A stretch of 64,000 bases of DNA from Forficula auricularia (GCA_024734495.1 JALMQS010000055.1:12794863-12858862); one strand, 5' to 3'; positions 10,471 through 22,099 are shown, numbered from the stretch's first letter. Program-made: numbers and translations. The notes: generated by a model from the letters alone, not told the origin.

Positions 10471-10924
10471 CTTAAAGATTTTTGGTTAGTAGCCAAGTAA
10501 ACATATATACACTTTACGCTTGATCTAAGTGTAGCAAAACCGCCTGGTTTTTGTTGGGAGTTGCCCCTCCTAAGTAAGTTCTTTGACTTCTTACTAAAAA
10601 AAATTGGAACTAATATATATATTTCATTCAACCTCTCCTCTGATGCAATTTCTCATCAGTTCATAAAAATTTATTCAGGAATTACATTAAAATCCTAATC
10701 AGAATTATCAACAATAGAATTTTTGGCAGATTTTAAATAAAATAGAATCGGAATCGATTCTAAAATAAGAAAGAATATTTTTTAATAACTTTGCTTGACA
10801 ATCATTAGCTAATAAACATATCAATTAAACAATAAAATGTCAATTTCAAAGCTTAGATTGCACCAATGGACATATTTTAATTCAATTTTATCATATTTTA
10901 ACTGAATACAAGTCTTTATCAGAT

Positions 10925-11845
10925 AATTATTCTGTTTTGTTTTTTTTTTAATGCAATCGAATGCAAGAAGGGGTGCACCAGTAAAGATGTAGCCCCTATG
11001 GATCTCGAAAGACCCTTGCATTACCGAAGAGAAGGGAAAGTTGATTAAGAGAGAGGATGTAGACGCAGGTGTCTATGCACCCTGGTTTTGAAGGTTTGAA
11101 GATCATAGGTGCTGGGAAAGATAGAGGCTGGGAGAGAGTTCCAGTTCCTTGAAGTCATGGGGATATATGTATTCGCGAATGAAGTGGTCCGGCACTTTTC
11201 CAATTTGACAGCGAAAGAGTGTTGGGAGTCGGCAAAACGTGTGCTGCGTGCAAAGCATGCTTTGGGGGGAATTATTGATTTTATCTCGTCAGAGCACCTG
11301 CCGTGATAGTATCTATAGAAAAGGGAAAGGGCAGAGACATCTCTTCGATGAGCTAGCGAGTCGAGGGAGTCGGTGAGGGTAGAATCGTCAATTAGCCTGA
11401 CGGCTCGTTTCTGAATTGCATCAAGGGTAGCAAGAGAATATTTTGAGGCTCCTCTCCATAGATGAGAGCCGTATTCGAGACAGGGGCGGATTTGGGCCTT
11501 GTAGATGGTGAGAAGTTGTGGGGGTTTGTAAAATCGCTTGGACCTGAATAAGAAGCCAATCTTCCTTGCTGCAGATTTCGCCACAGAGGAGATGTGTTCA
11601 TTCCAAGACAGGTCAGATGCGACAGAGACGCCCAACATGGATAGGCTGTCACACATTTTCAGGGTATTCGAATCGAAGTGAATATCAGGGAAATCTCTAT
11701 TTTCGCGCCTAGAAATTAGACAACATTGAGTCTTATTTGAATTAAAGTTAACTAAATTTTGAGAGCCCCATTTATTCAGTTTGTCTAAGTCGAGAGTAAT
11801 TGAAGAGGCAATATTGATTCGATTATTTGGGAGAGAGGGTTTGCC
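10925..11845 (-). pseudogene. Jockey-like LINE reverse transcriptase C-terminal part and 3' UTR
   Basis: Minus strand open frame 11045-11656 continues in frame upstream to about 11845 (IASSITLDLDKLNKWGSQN, then FNSNKTQCCLISRR). This is the stretch that follows the catalytic YADD in jockey/CR1-like elements. Further motifs are MLGVSVASDLSWNEHI, IYKAQIRPCLEYGSHLW, LDAIQKRAVRLI and the C-terminal MTSRNWNSLPASIFPSTYDL. The catalytic residues are missing: 5'-truncated. The 3' UTR runs to about 10945, where the minus strand reads CATTAAAAAAAAAC. Homologous to 24557-25490 and tails at 2602 and 42735. Confidence 0.8.
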
Positions 11846-12274
11846 GTTTTCTACCCCTTGTGCTTAGAGCCTTGATACTTTACGAATCACATATGGTTGC
11901 ATAAAATCAGGCTCTTCAGGATAATTTATTTTTTATTTTATTATTAATATTTTTTTCCCAGGGCATTCTGTAAAGAAATGAAATATCAACTTTTATATAT
12001 ACATATGAAAAGATAGTTCTCATACATGCTGGCATGAGTTTTTATTAAATAATGAATATTGGAAAGAATTCACTCAAAGGGTTTCAATTTTTTTCTTGTA
12101 TATTCGTGTCTAGAAACATTCGAAATGCCAAGAAAAATAATTTTTAACTATATTTTTTTCTATTTGTATATCTGGGTATCTGTGTGCAAAGATATCCACG
12201 ATAACAGAAGAACGGAACCTCATAAAAAGAGAGTTTCGATGACAAAATATTTCAATTTAGTGTATCGCATCTAT

Positions 12275-12720
12275 AATAAATTTGTAACAGGAATAGCAGG
12301 GAATTGGAGAAAAATTAAAAACACAGAGTTTTTATTAAATGGGCCAGACGTTTCGTCAATTTATTTTGACTTCCTTAGTGGCTCGAATGATAAAACAGGA
12401 AAATCAGAAAAATTTATAAATACATTGATTACAAATAAATTTAAATTAGAAAAGGTTATAAATACCCCATTTCATCACTCTTTGCCAAAAAAAAACAATT
12501 TCACTATAGTGCAAAACATTATTCATCTTTTTTTTAATACATTGGAGAATGAATCAATTATCTTGGACTTTTCCTTAACATTTAAAAACACATTATTTTT
12601 TGTTGTTTTTATACAGAGATGGCATTTATAAACGTCTGGTCCATTTAATAAAATCTCTGTATTATTAATTTTTGTCCTATTCGCTGCTATCCCTGTTACA
12701 AATTTCAATTTAGATTGCAA
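12275..12720. repeat. Foldback with decayed hammerhead motif
   Basis: Inverted arms at about 12283-12350 and 12610-12702 share TTTGTAACAGG and ATTTAATAAAATCTCTGT-like sequence. The palindrome produces two look-alike chance frames on opposite strands. The loop side of the left arm holds a hammerhead-like motif at 12347-12378. Function is not expected. Confidence 0.6.
12347..12378 (-). ncRNA. Decayed hammerhead motif
   Basis: Minus strand: CTAAGGA in place of CTGANGA, helix II GTCAA with TTGAC, then GAAACGTC. The second half of the core and helix II are intact but G5 is lost, so it should be inactive. Confidence 0.45.
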
Positions 12721-13042
12721 AAACTAGATTTTAGGATCATTTTAGTTAGAGCTTCTACATAAAAAATACTGAAAATTAGATGACTATCGAATTGTATTTG
12801 TGAGCTCTTGAACTGTTGTAACTTAGTTGTAATATAGCTATGAGCTGAAAGTTGGATCAAAAGTGTATATTGAAAAGCTCCACCTTTGTGAAAATTTTAA
12901 TCTTTTCACTTAAACCAGACATGAACAAGGCCCGCGAAGCCATAATACTTAACCTCAGACTCAAAAGTATTTCTACAATTTTTTTCATAGATTATAAATT
13001 ATTTTTTGATTTCATCATCATCATTGAGTACACAGTCCTAAG

Positions 13043-14440
13043 ACTGGTTTGACGCAACCACCCGTCTCCAATCGACTCTGTCCCCCGCCACGCTGTTTGA
13101 CCTCTCTAAATGGCATCCCATATCCCCAATTATTTGATTGAAATATTCTAATCTGGGCCTTTCCCTTCCCCTTTTATTTCCCACCTCCCTCTCCAAGATA
13201 TTCCTAAGCAGTCCCCCATGCCTCAGTGTGTGACCCATCATCTGAACTCTTCTCTTCCTCAGACTCTTCCATAAGGTTCTTCTTTCTCCGATTCTTCCAA
13301 GAACTTGTTCATTTGTAATTCTACCATCCATTTGATATTCATCATTCTTCTATAGCACCATATTTCGAAAGCTTTCAGTCTTTTTCTCTCCGCTTCTCCA
13401 ATTGTCCAGGTTTCACACCCGCACATCGCTATTCTCCATACATATATGTTATCATCAATAGCATCTTCCTGTTTTCTTGGTGGTTGAGGAGGAGCATAGC
13501 AGATTTTATTTTGAATTAAATTTTTTCTTAGGAAATTCTTGATTTAATTTCGTTTTCGCTCTTCCCATCTCATTACTTCCTAGATAGCGGAATTCCTTAA
13601 CTCATTCTAGGTTTTCTTGGTTAATTTTGATGCTTTCCTGTCTCGTTTGTTCTTTCTTTGTACAAACTAGGACCTTGGTTTTATTCTTGTTTATTTTCAT
13701 TTTGATTTCTTCTATTAGGATTTGGTTAATTTCATTCAGAGCGTCCTCTAATTCTTTTTTGTTGCTTCCTAGAAGAGCAATGTCATCGGCAACATAGCGA
13801 TCTTATGTCCATGGATTTCGATACCTGTATCAATTTTGTCTTTAAATTCTTTTATTGCTTCTTCTATGTATAAGTTGAAAATAATTGGTGACAGGACACA
13901 TCCTTGTCTTACACCTTTTTACTTTACCATACAGGGTATGGTCAAGTATTGTAATCTTGCATGAAAAAAGTGGTTTTTTCCTTCATTTTTTCGAAATATC
14001 TCAAAAACGGCTTAAACTATTTTGATTAAAAAAATTGAGCGAATTCATGGCATTTCGGTCTACAAAAAAAGCCCTATTAAGTGAACATCGAAAAAATTAT
14101 ATTTTTCGAGATAATAATTGTTTTGTCAAAATGTCTGTTAGTCTGTCTGTTAGTCTGTTAGTCTGTGCGTTACCAAATTTTTGTGGAAGAGCTAGCTCAA
14201 AAACTAGTGTGAATTTCGAAACCGAAATTTTGAAGTTATGTGAGGTTAAGCTAATGGTCCTGAAATTTTCACATTTATCCGCGTCTGTCTTTTTGTGAAT
14301 TGTTACTATTTTGTTTTTTTGGAAATCTTTTGGAATGATTCCCAATTTATAGATTTTGTTACTTAGTTCAAAAAGTTTGTCAAGGGACTTTTCTCCACAG
14401 TTCTTTAGGATTTCAGCTTGTATATTATTGTCTATTAATT
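13043..14440 (-). pseudogene. Second-type LINE reverse transcriptase relic
   Basis: Minus strand pieces in correct order: EILKNCGEKSLDKLF and GIIPKDFQKNKIVTIHKK (about 14400-14290), RTISLTSH (near 14250), GVRQGCVLSPIIFNLYIEEA (about 13910-13850), YVADDIALLGSNKKEL around 13780 (the catalytic Asp pair), and the C-terminal GRIGERRTLWKSLRKRRVQM ... GHTLRHGGLL in the frame at 13038-13331. Several frameshifts occur. A ~310-bp foreign element splits it between the RTISL and GVRQGC blocks. This is a different clade from the jockey-like copies; I do not name it further. Confidence 0.75.
13917..14225 (+). mobile_element. Truncated copy of the ~730-bp TTTTTACTTTACC family
   Basis: Begins TTTTTACTTTACCATACAGG with the terminal hairpin CCATACAGGGTATGG, passes the AACGGCTTAAACTATTTTGA block and the (GTCTGTTA)n microsatellite, then stops near CAAAAACTAGTGTGAAT. 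It sits inside the LINE relic. Full copies occur at 22.9, 42.0 and 54.9 kb. Confidence 0.7.
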
Positions 14441-14652
14441 TATAAAATCAATATTTGTTTTACTATAATATAAAACAGGGGAATGTCATGGAATGAAATA
14501 CAAAGACTGACACAGGACAGAACGCAATGGAGGCAAAAATACTAGATTCAACTCCACCTGCCTTAGACCTAACGGTAACAAAGGCTTAGGACTAAGTAAT
14601 CAAGTAATATTTGTTTTTAACAAAATTTTATTTATAAATATAAAAATATTAA
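14440..14652. other. Short unassigned spacer
   Basis: AT-rich spacer with a small unique patch around 14480-14590. No motif recognised. Confidence 0.3.
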
Positions 14653-14800
14653 TTGAAAAGTTTTTTATTTTGCCGAGAGTAGCAGAGTTGTTGATTCATA
14701 AAGAGAAACAAGGATGTTTCCTCTGCTTGATCCAAATAAACACACATACATATATATGAAATATATTTATGTTTATATTATATATTATTTATTTGTTTGA

Positions 14801-14835
14801 GACTATACTTTGGAAGGCTTGGCCTTCGTCATCAG
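14801..14835 (-). ncRNA. Hammerhead ribozyme motif with one core change
   Basis: Minus strand: CTGATGA, extra C, helix II GAAGGC, loop CAA, GCCTTC, then CAAAGTATAGTC. The first base of the conserved GAA (G12) is C, which should abolish cleavage. The helix II pairs differ from the 7.6-kb copy in a compensated way (G-C replaced by A-T at the third pair). Confidence 0.6.
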
Positions 14836-15001
14836 TCTTTTTTAATTAGAAATATTATTTTTCATGGGCTCAATAAAGCGTGGATATTGAAATTTTTTTT
14901 CCTCTTACTCAGCCGGTAAGCCATTCTTAATTAAAAAAAAACAAATAAATAATATATATACAAGGGCAGTAGCTTATGCAAATAATTTTTATTTTTTGCC
15001 A

Positions 15002-15031
15002 ACGTTTCGTCAACTTTGTTGACTTCTTTAT
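15002..15031 (-). ncRNA. Decayed hammerhead motif
   Basis: Minus strand: ATAAAGA where CTGANGA is expected, then helix II GTCAAC with GTTGAC and GAAACGTT. Helix II is perfect while the first core strand is lost. Confidence 0.4.
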
Positions 15032-15179
15032 TTGTCCTTATTTCCCTACAACAACTTATTAATTTAATCGATGGACATAAATAATCAAAATAATATATAT
15101 ACAATATATATATATGTGTGTATGTTTATTTGCATCTAGCAGAGGACAACCTCCTTGTTTCTCTTTATGAATAAAAATA

Positions 15180-16690
15180 TTACATACAACGTGTCCAGTA
15201 ATCATAACGTTAAACCATGAAGGGGATAGGCCAGTTTATGACGGTCCAGTACCTAAACATTTTTGTTTAATAAAAGTCTCGTAGTTTTCGAGGTAGGTAT
15301 AGGCATTTTTTGAAACTGGTGAAAATCGCTACCTTGCTCTAAATAATAAGAAACTGTGACTACAAATTTCCATATTTTATAATCCTAATTTTTGTTACGC
15401 AATCCTTAATAACCCTATAATAATAGCTATTGATATCTTTTAGGCAAATAATTATTTCAATAGAAGCTATCATTTACGCTGAGAAAACGCAGATTTTTCT
15501 TAAATCTTTTCTTTCTAGGCGGTGTTGCCCTCTTTCGACAGTTTGTTTAAATATTAACCAGTGTAATTTCACTTAGGCTTAAAACATACGTATAAATTTA
15601 AATAATTTTATTTTCTAAAAATAGTGACATTTACCCAAGAAAGCATTTTTCAAATAGATAATTTTAGAAATGAATTTATTTTAAAAATGCAAAAGAACTG
15701 AAAGAAATTTGAAAATTAAAAGCTTAGAAATATTAGAACTTTTCTTTCTAGACAGTGTTGCTCTCTTTAGACTGTTCGCTTAAATATTAGCATTTGTAGC
15801 TTTTCTTGTGGGTTTAAAAGAAACATTTAAATATTTTTTATTTTCTACAAATAGCCAGACTACTACTACCGGGCAGGCAGGATCCGCAGTGCAAGGAGGC
15901 CATAAACCTAGGCGTGCCGTGAGGCTACCGTGAAGCAAGGAAAATTTGCTTGTTTTTTGTAATTAAATACTTCTTAGAAATATATATAGGGGCCTCACTA
16001 GAATTCTTGCGGAGGAGCCCAGGAAAAACTGACTCCTCTGCAAATAGCTATATAGCATATATCCAAGAATAATTAATTGAAATAACACATATGGTAGATA
16101 ATCTGATAATTTCTTGAATTTTTTGAAATATAAACAACGTTTCTGGTTGATGAATAAAAATAAATATATATTATTGAAAAAGGAATAGTTTTTATATTTT
16201 CTTTCATATTAAGAAAACTTCCTCTTGTCGTGTTCTATTCATTTTTGAGGATGATTTATTTTATCACGCGGCGTAACTAAAGCCTCCTACTAGTTTAAGA
16301 AGAAGATGGTTGATTTTGCCATATTCTTCGTTTTAAGTTCTATTGAGTGATTTTTAAAAAAAATATTTGTGTTTGTTTCTCTGTTTATGTGTAATGAAAT
16401 ATTTTCTGTATTTTACCTCAAAAAATAATAATAATATCTAAAAGAAATTATTTAGTATTTATATATTCCAGGGGTGTCCGCCTATCTTATGAATCACTCC
16501 CCTAGGTTCTAGGAAAGTACCCCCCCCCCTTCATTTTATTCACATCTAAAGAATTATAAGTGCCTTTTATTACATTTTGTTGAAGTTGTAAGACTTGACC
16601 GTTTTTTATTTTTAGCATACCTATAATGTTACTCTTGCAACAATTTTCAAACCCCCGCACTTTGCGTCTTAACCCCCCCTGTGGGCATTA
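15180..16690. other. No gene; one diverged direct duplication
   Basis: Two related blocks at about 15505-15620 and 15735-15860 share CTTTTCTTTCTAG followed by a 'gtgttgc(c/t)ctctttagac' phrase and TTAAATATTA. No other feature is seen apart from a small GC-richer patch at 15880-15930. Confidence 0.35.
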
Positions 16691-16822
16691 TTATTGTGAT
16701 TAAGAGTCGATCTCTTGAGATATCATTTTATTTCCATTGGCCATCAAATAAAATCGTACTAGATGAAGGAGGAGGTTCAGCCAAAGATGGAATCACTGGG
16801 TTCAATAAAACCCCTTTAATAA

Positions 16823-16858
16823 GACGTTTCGGCCTGAATTTTATTTGGCCATCTTCAG
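16823..16858 (-). ncRNA. Hammerhead ribozyme motif, complete core
   Basis: Minus strand: CTGAAGA (a valid CUGANGA), extra T, helix II GGCC closing with GGCC across a 12-base loop, then GAAACGTC. All catalytic residues are present. Helix III is only ACGT, the minimal form described for Penelope-type and retrozyme hammerheads that work as dimers. It lies in a short unassigned repeat at about 16760-16900. Confidence 0.6.
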
Positions 16859-17152
16859 TCAATTAGGTGTTATACACAAAATGCGGTACGCATATGTGAT
16901 CGAACCAAGCCTTGTCAAAAATAAAAAATAAATTTTTAGCTTCATGTGAATTTATAACGTGCCTGGACCCAAAAGTTTCAGAATGAAAGTTATTGCAAGC
17001 GATTAAGTTTCCAATCTAAATAACATGGGGTTTTGCAATCAACTCTTCTGACATAATAAAAATAATCCACAACTTCTCAGATCAAGTAGTAGACCACCTC
17101 TCTTGAATTTAAATAACGTTAAAATAATTAAAATGAAAATAAGTAGTGTGAC

Positions 17153-17400
17153 CTACAATTCTAAGCCGATTAATATTATCTCGGAAGATAAGCTAAGAAT
17201 AGCTTGGACTAATTGATCTCGAGGGGTATATATGGTGGAGAGATAGGGAGAGTAGGGAGGGATGTGAGGGGGTGGGGGTAGATAGGGGCAGTGGTGGGGG
17301 ATAGTGTGATGGCTATATAAGGGAGGGGGAGAGAGACATGGATAGTTGTCAGTGAGTGGCGGGTGAAACGTCAACTGGGAGTATTACAATAGGGCTTCTG
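17153..17400 (+). promoter_or_regulatory. Candidate TATA promoter
   Basis: A G-rich purine tract on the plus strand (17220-17340) contains TATATAAG at 17314-17321, and an arthropod initiator-like TCAGTG lies at 17349-17354. The spacing of about 37 bases is a little long. It may drive the candidate transcript that follows at 17.4-18.4 kb. The reverse-strand frame here is a low-complexity shadow. Confidence 0.3.
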
Positions 17401-17654
17401 GACCTTCATCCATCCTCTCACCCCACACTAATAACAACCCTTCATCACTTAAATTATTTTTAATAGCTGGGTAACGGGTAGGTGTGTACTTTATTGTTCT
17501 TATAGATAAAGATGTACAGACCTACTTCAGGGCCTGGCCTCCCTCCTCACTTGAACTCATGATTCTTCTTTTCTTTTTTCAAGAGAAACATGTCATGTCC
17601 CTAATCCTAACCAACTTTAATCCCTGTTTTCACATATCCTTATTCCTTCGAAAT

Positions 17655-18390
17655 GTTTCGCGAGTATATTTTTACTTGTGTGGGAGTGTAGGGTCAGAGT
17701 ATTCCAGGTCCAGGAACGAGACGTTGGCTGTTAAGGTAAGATATCTTTATAATACTCTATTCTTATAATTAAATAAGTAAGAAATATTCTAAATTTTTCA
17801 AGTACTCTTTTCGAGTTTAAAAAAAAAATATAAAATAAAATAAATAATATATTAAATATGATTTTATTACGAATATTTTTATAGAAAAAACTACTTTAAA
17901 TTCACTATATTATTTTGCTAATATTTTTTCTCTTTTTTCAGGTAGGTGGTCGTCCTACTAAAACTAACAGTTAGATTAAGTATTTGATTTTCTTATTTTC
18001 TGGAAAATCAAATCCTTTATCTTTTTAACATTTTATCCATTTTCCCGTAAATTCCTTAGTGTTTCCTTCTCGGATCGAATCGTGAGTATATTTTTTACTG
18101 TTTGCGGGTGCCAATGTGTTCCTGTGGAGTCAGTATCCCAGGTCTACACGAGATGTTGACTGTTAAGGTAATCTTTATAATACTCTATTCTTATAATTAA
18201 ATAAATAAGAAATATTTTAAATTTTGCAAGTTACTTTTTTTGATTTTTTCCCAAAATTAAATATAATTTTATTACGAATATTTATATAAAAAAATACTTA
18301 AATTCACAATATTATTTTACTAAGATTATTTTTTTCTTTTTCAGGTAGGTGCTCGTCCTACTAATACTAACATTTATTTTAAATGATTAA
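17655..18390 (+). other. Tandem-duplicated exon-intron-exon module (candidate gene part)
   Basis: Two related units (about 17655-17970 and 18070-18372) each contain a donor-like GTTAAG|GTAA (17736 and 18168), a short AT-rich intron (206 and 177 bases) and an acceptor-like TTTTTCAG|GTAGG (after 17941 and 18344). Joining them keeps one reading frame in both: ...ETLAVK + VGGRPTKTNS stop, and ...EMLTVK + VGARPTNTNIYFK stop. Preserved splice signals and frame suggest duplicated terminal exons of a small gene, but no start exon or known domain was found. A non-coding transcript or a plain repeat is also possible. Confidence 0.3.
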
Positions 18391-18399
18391 ATAGAAATA

Positions 18400-19960
18400 A
18401 TTAAATAAATTAAAACTCAAAATTATCTATATGCAATTTTGTAATCTTTTCTCTTATTTCTAAATTTAATTTGAGATATTTATATTTTTTTATATTTTAT
18501 TTTATTTATATTTTATATTTTCAGTTTAATAAAATTATTTCACATGGATAGATAATTAAATTTAAATTTTGTTTATAAAATAACATTCATGATTAAATAA
18601 TAAATAATTTACTTTTAAAAATAATCTTCTTCTATTTAAATATTCACCTCGAAACTTCAATCTAATTATTTTCTGTTTCTGATGTTATCCATAAGTCCAT
18701 TCTCTCAAATTATTATCCCTTAAATACGAAAAAACATTTAAAAAAAAACACTGGAGGTCAGTAGAAATATGGAGAACAGAAAAATCTTGATATCGAATGT
18801 TTCAGAAATATTTTAATATTTTAATTTTTATTATTGTTAATCCTTTTGTTCTGTAATAATATAAATAAAATATAAATATACAAGGGTAATCAGGTAGCTG
18901 GTAAATGATGTACACTAAAGATACGGTAAATTCGTGATATGCACGAATTTCGCCAGATTTTTTACTATGATTCTCATGTTATGTTTGTTTTTGAGTGAGA
19001 AATTTTCTATATGTATTTTATCAATTTACTATGTATGTTACATACCTTGATCATAACGTTCTTTCTTTAGAAATAGTGTTTTGATGAGCTCTAATTTCTT
19101 TGGAAATGTCTCTTGTTTTGTGATTGATATGAAATTTTACCTATGATTCATGAGTTATGAATCATAGGTAAATTGCCATTGTTCCTTGAGTTTGATTTAA
19201 TTGTAATTTTATTGATTATCTTATCCGGGCTTTGTTCAAGGCAACCGCTTCTTTCAATAAGCCAAGGCTTCTGATTTATATGTAAATTAGAAAATTATTA
19301 GAAAAGACAATTCTTGTCAATGGGAAAACTCTTCATTCGTTATCAGCTGAACCGTATTTCACTTGATGAATATAAAGAAAATCACTTTTAAATAAAATCG
19401 ATATATGTACAAAACGTACATTTTGTAAAAACTTTTCCCCGATTCAAAACGTTTTTTTTTTAATACCTCAAATTATTTGTTATTCACTTAAAAGAAAAGG
19501 TTATATAAGTAATAATATTTTTTGCGGTTTATGGTCAACTAATCTAATCAGTGATAGTACAGGAACTTAAACCAGAAACGTGAAAATTAAAAAAAAAATT
19601 ATAATTCTGTGTTTAAATATTTATTTTTAGGTATCCATCTTTTATTTGGAAAATCACAAGGATGTGTTCTACTGAATCCCATTTGTTATTATTGTGTTAC
19701 AAAACATAAGGGTTGTACCAGGGCCGGCGCAAGGCAGGTTCAACGTGTTCGCCGGAACTTGGCCCCGCGGTCTACGAAAATTACCCAATTAAAAAACACC
19801 GATTTTGTCTAAGATTTTAAAGAATGATGAAACCATTATCAGACGCAAGACACTTTTTTGGTAGAGAATTTATTTCATCGGTCCATTTTATAATCAAATA
19901 TAAAAAATATTAAAATTAACCAAAAAAATATTACAGTCATGCAAAAAAAATGTAAATATT
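18400..19960. other. AT-rich DNA with possible hAT-type end at 19719
   Basis: Mostly featureless. A 19-bp perfect hairpin stem (TTTACCTATGATTCAT-type) lies at 19135-19172. CAGGGCCGGCGC at 19720 resembles a hAT terminus, but no partner end or 8-bp duplication was found. Confidence 0.35.
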
Positions 19961-20640
19961 TTCGCGAAATGTTTTCAGGTATAAAGCTAAAATTTAGTAC
20001 AGTGTAATGTGAAAATAAAGAGATTCGAATCGAGTTTCATTAGATAAAATTATTTAAGATTGGCAATTTTTACTCACAAGAAACGTTTTCAGATATAAAG
20101 CTAAAATTTGGCACATTAAAATGTAAAAAATGCCTACCAAGTTTCAGCATATTAAATAAAACCATTCTATATTGACAATTCATTTTCGGGAGAGAAATTT
20201 TCGGATATATAGTTAAAGTTTGGTGCATTGTAACTTAGTTGCGTACCAATTTTTAGCCCATTAACTAAAATCATTAAAGATTGGCATTTTGTACTTTCAG
20301 GAAACGTCTTCAGGTATAAGAATAAAATTTGGTGACTTTTAATGTAAAAATATATATTTCCGTACCAATTTTCAGCTCATTAGCTAAAACCTTTCAAGAT
20401 TAGCATTTTGTACTCTCAGGAAACGCTTTCATGTAAAAAACTAAAATTTAGTGCATTGTAACATAGCTGCGTACTAATTTTCAGCTCATTAACTAAAACC
20501 ATTCAAGATTGGCTTTTTGTATTTTCAGAAAACGTTCTCAGGTAATAGATACAAATTTGGTGCATTGTAATGTGAAAATACATATTTGCGTACTAATTTT
20601 CAGCTCATTAGGTATAACTAAAACCATTTGTACCAAATGA
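19960..20640 (+). repeat. Diverged tandem repeat, ~112 bp x 6
   Basis: Units start near 19965, 20082, 20194, 20301, 20419 and 20527, each with a 'gaaacgttttcaggtataaa' phrase, AAATTTGGTGCATT and TTTTCAGCTCATTA. Units are 70-85% alike by eye. No coding potential is evident. Confidence 0.65.
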
Positions 20641-20760
20641 AAATAATTTATATCTTATATAGGTATCACTATTTTTTTTTACTTAATTGATATTTTTTTA
20701 TAAGAAAAAATGAATAAATTCGAAATATTTGAGAAAACATTTTTTTTCAAACTGATCCGC

Positions 20761-22091
20761 CAGGGCCGCGCCGACCCTCCACAGCGCCTGTGTGCGAAAC
20801 CTATGAAGCGCCTCTTTTTTTCACGAATCTTAATGATTCAACTAATTTTTATTTCTTATTTGTTAATTTTGACCGAAATAAATTTTCGTAAAGTAAAATA
20901 TTTACTTATTTTAGTTGTATTTTTATCACGTTCTTCTTCTTGTTTTCTTTTCCTTATTAAATTCTGGTAACCACATAATTTCTTTTTTTATCTTGATCCC
21001 TCATCGTGGAAACAAGTTAAAACAATCAGTAACACACAAACTATTTATTGTTTTTAGTGCTAGAACTTCTTCTTATTTCAATCAATTGTTTTGGCTCTCT
21101 CGTTCCTTAAAGTCGGGCTGTCAGGGAATCCCCGTGTACGGAAGCCTGGTTGGCTCACCGTCATTAAATAAAAAAGTGGCGCTCCTTTCGCCCAAGTTAA
21201 CTAGTGCACCAGTGCACAAGTTCACTAGTGGACCTGTGGCTGCGACGCGGCATTATTGAAAACGCACCTTTTTGAATGTGTCGTGATTTTGTCATGCGCA
21301 GAATTCAAAATAATTAGGGCTATACAATTTAACCGGCTAAGCCGGCTAAAAAAGTTAACTAAGCTAATTAATTAGCTAACCGTTCGGCTTAGCCGGTTAA
21401 ATGAAATTAGCTAAGCTAATCGGCTAATGGCTAAATTAGCTAAATAGTCTATTTAAGATTTTATTAATAAATGATTAATTAAATAATCATAATGCGATTT
21501 TTGAATTAGAAACTATGACGAAATGGTAAAATTGGGTTCAAGGTCAATAAAATTCAGAGTATTTTTTTACTTCATGATTATCAAACTTTTGGGTATAAAC
21601 TCAAGATGACTCAATTTTTTCGAACTGTCAGACATTTTTTTCTCGAAATTCATGAAAATTTTTTCAATTTTTCATGGCCAAAAATTATATAACCGTGAAA
21701 GTAAATAATTACCAAATTCAACGTCATACAATTTTACTATGATCTATTAAATTACATCGCAGGCATCACATCGGTCATTTAAACAAACTCCTGGCGGTTC
21801 TTTTGATTTTAACGCTGAGCTCGTAATTATTGTAAACTAAAACCCAAAGCGTAAAATTAAACCACAAACGTGAATATTATCTTGGGACATTTGTACAATA
21901 AACGCTATATTATGTTTTGTTGTTTACGAGGCATTTGTTGCGCCTATTATACATACTTACTTATCGATACTCCACTACAAAGCAATATGTTGTTTTGTAA
22001 GTGTGACAAAAATAATTTCGATAGCGGCGCCCTTATTGTTTTGGCGCCTGTGTGCGCCGCACACTTCGCACACAGGGGCGGCGCGGCTCTG
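20761..22091. mobile_element. Non-autonomous hAT element with exact 8-bp TSD
   Basis: Termini CAGGGCCGCGCC and GGCGCGGCTCTG form 12-bp inverted repeats with one mismatch. The flanks are TGATCCGC on both sides (20753-20760 and 22092-22099), an exact 8-bp target duplication. Subterminal 'gcgcctgtgtgcg' is found near both ends. The interior (1331 bp total) encodes no recognisable transposase. It contains an unusual palindromic patch at 21330-21450 built from GGCTAA/TTAGCC words. Confidence 0.85.
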
Positions 22092-22099
22092 TGATCCGC

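Larger units (their letters stand above)
14653..15180. mobile_element. Nested foldback with two different hammerhead motifs
   Basis: The outer arms carry the family terminus TTGCCGAGAGTAGCAGAG (14672), an AGAGAAACAAGGATG-type block and, at the right, the inverted CAGAGGACAACCTCCTTG. The loop contains two unrelated ribozyme-type modules on the minus strand, at 14801-14835 and 15002-15031, each with its own flanks. This shows repeated insertion into the same hairpin centre. Confidence 0.65.

Noticed and set aside
12059..12631. 190-codon open frame
   Set aside because: It reads through both arms of a foldback; the same peptide phrase appears on the opposite strand, which shows it is palindrome-derived.
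17153..17374. Pro/His/Tyr-rich minus-strand frame as a proline-rich protein
   Set aside because: It is the reverse of a G-rich simple tract next to a plausible plus-strand TATA box; composition explains it.
19720..20760. A hAT element starting at CAGGGCCGGCGC (19720)
   Set aside because: No matching right end with the GGTTGTAC-type duplication was found; the clear hAT unit starts at 20761.
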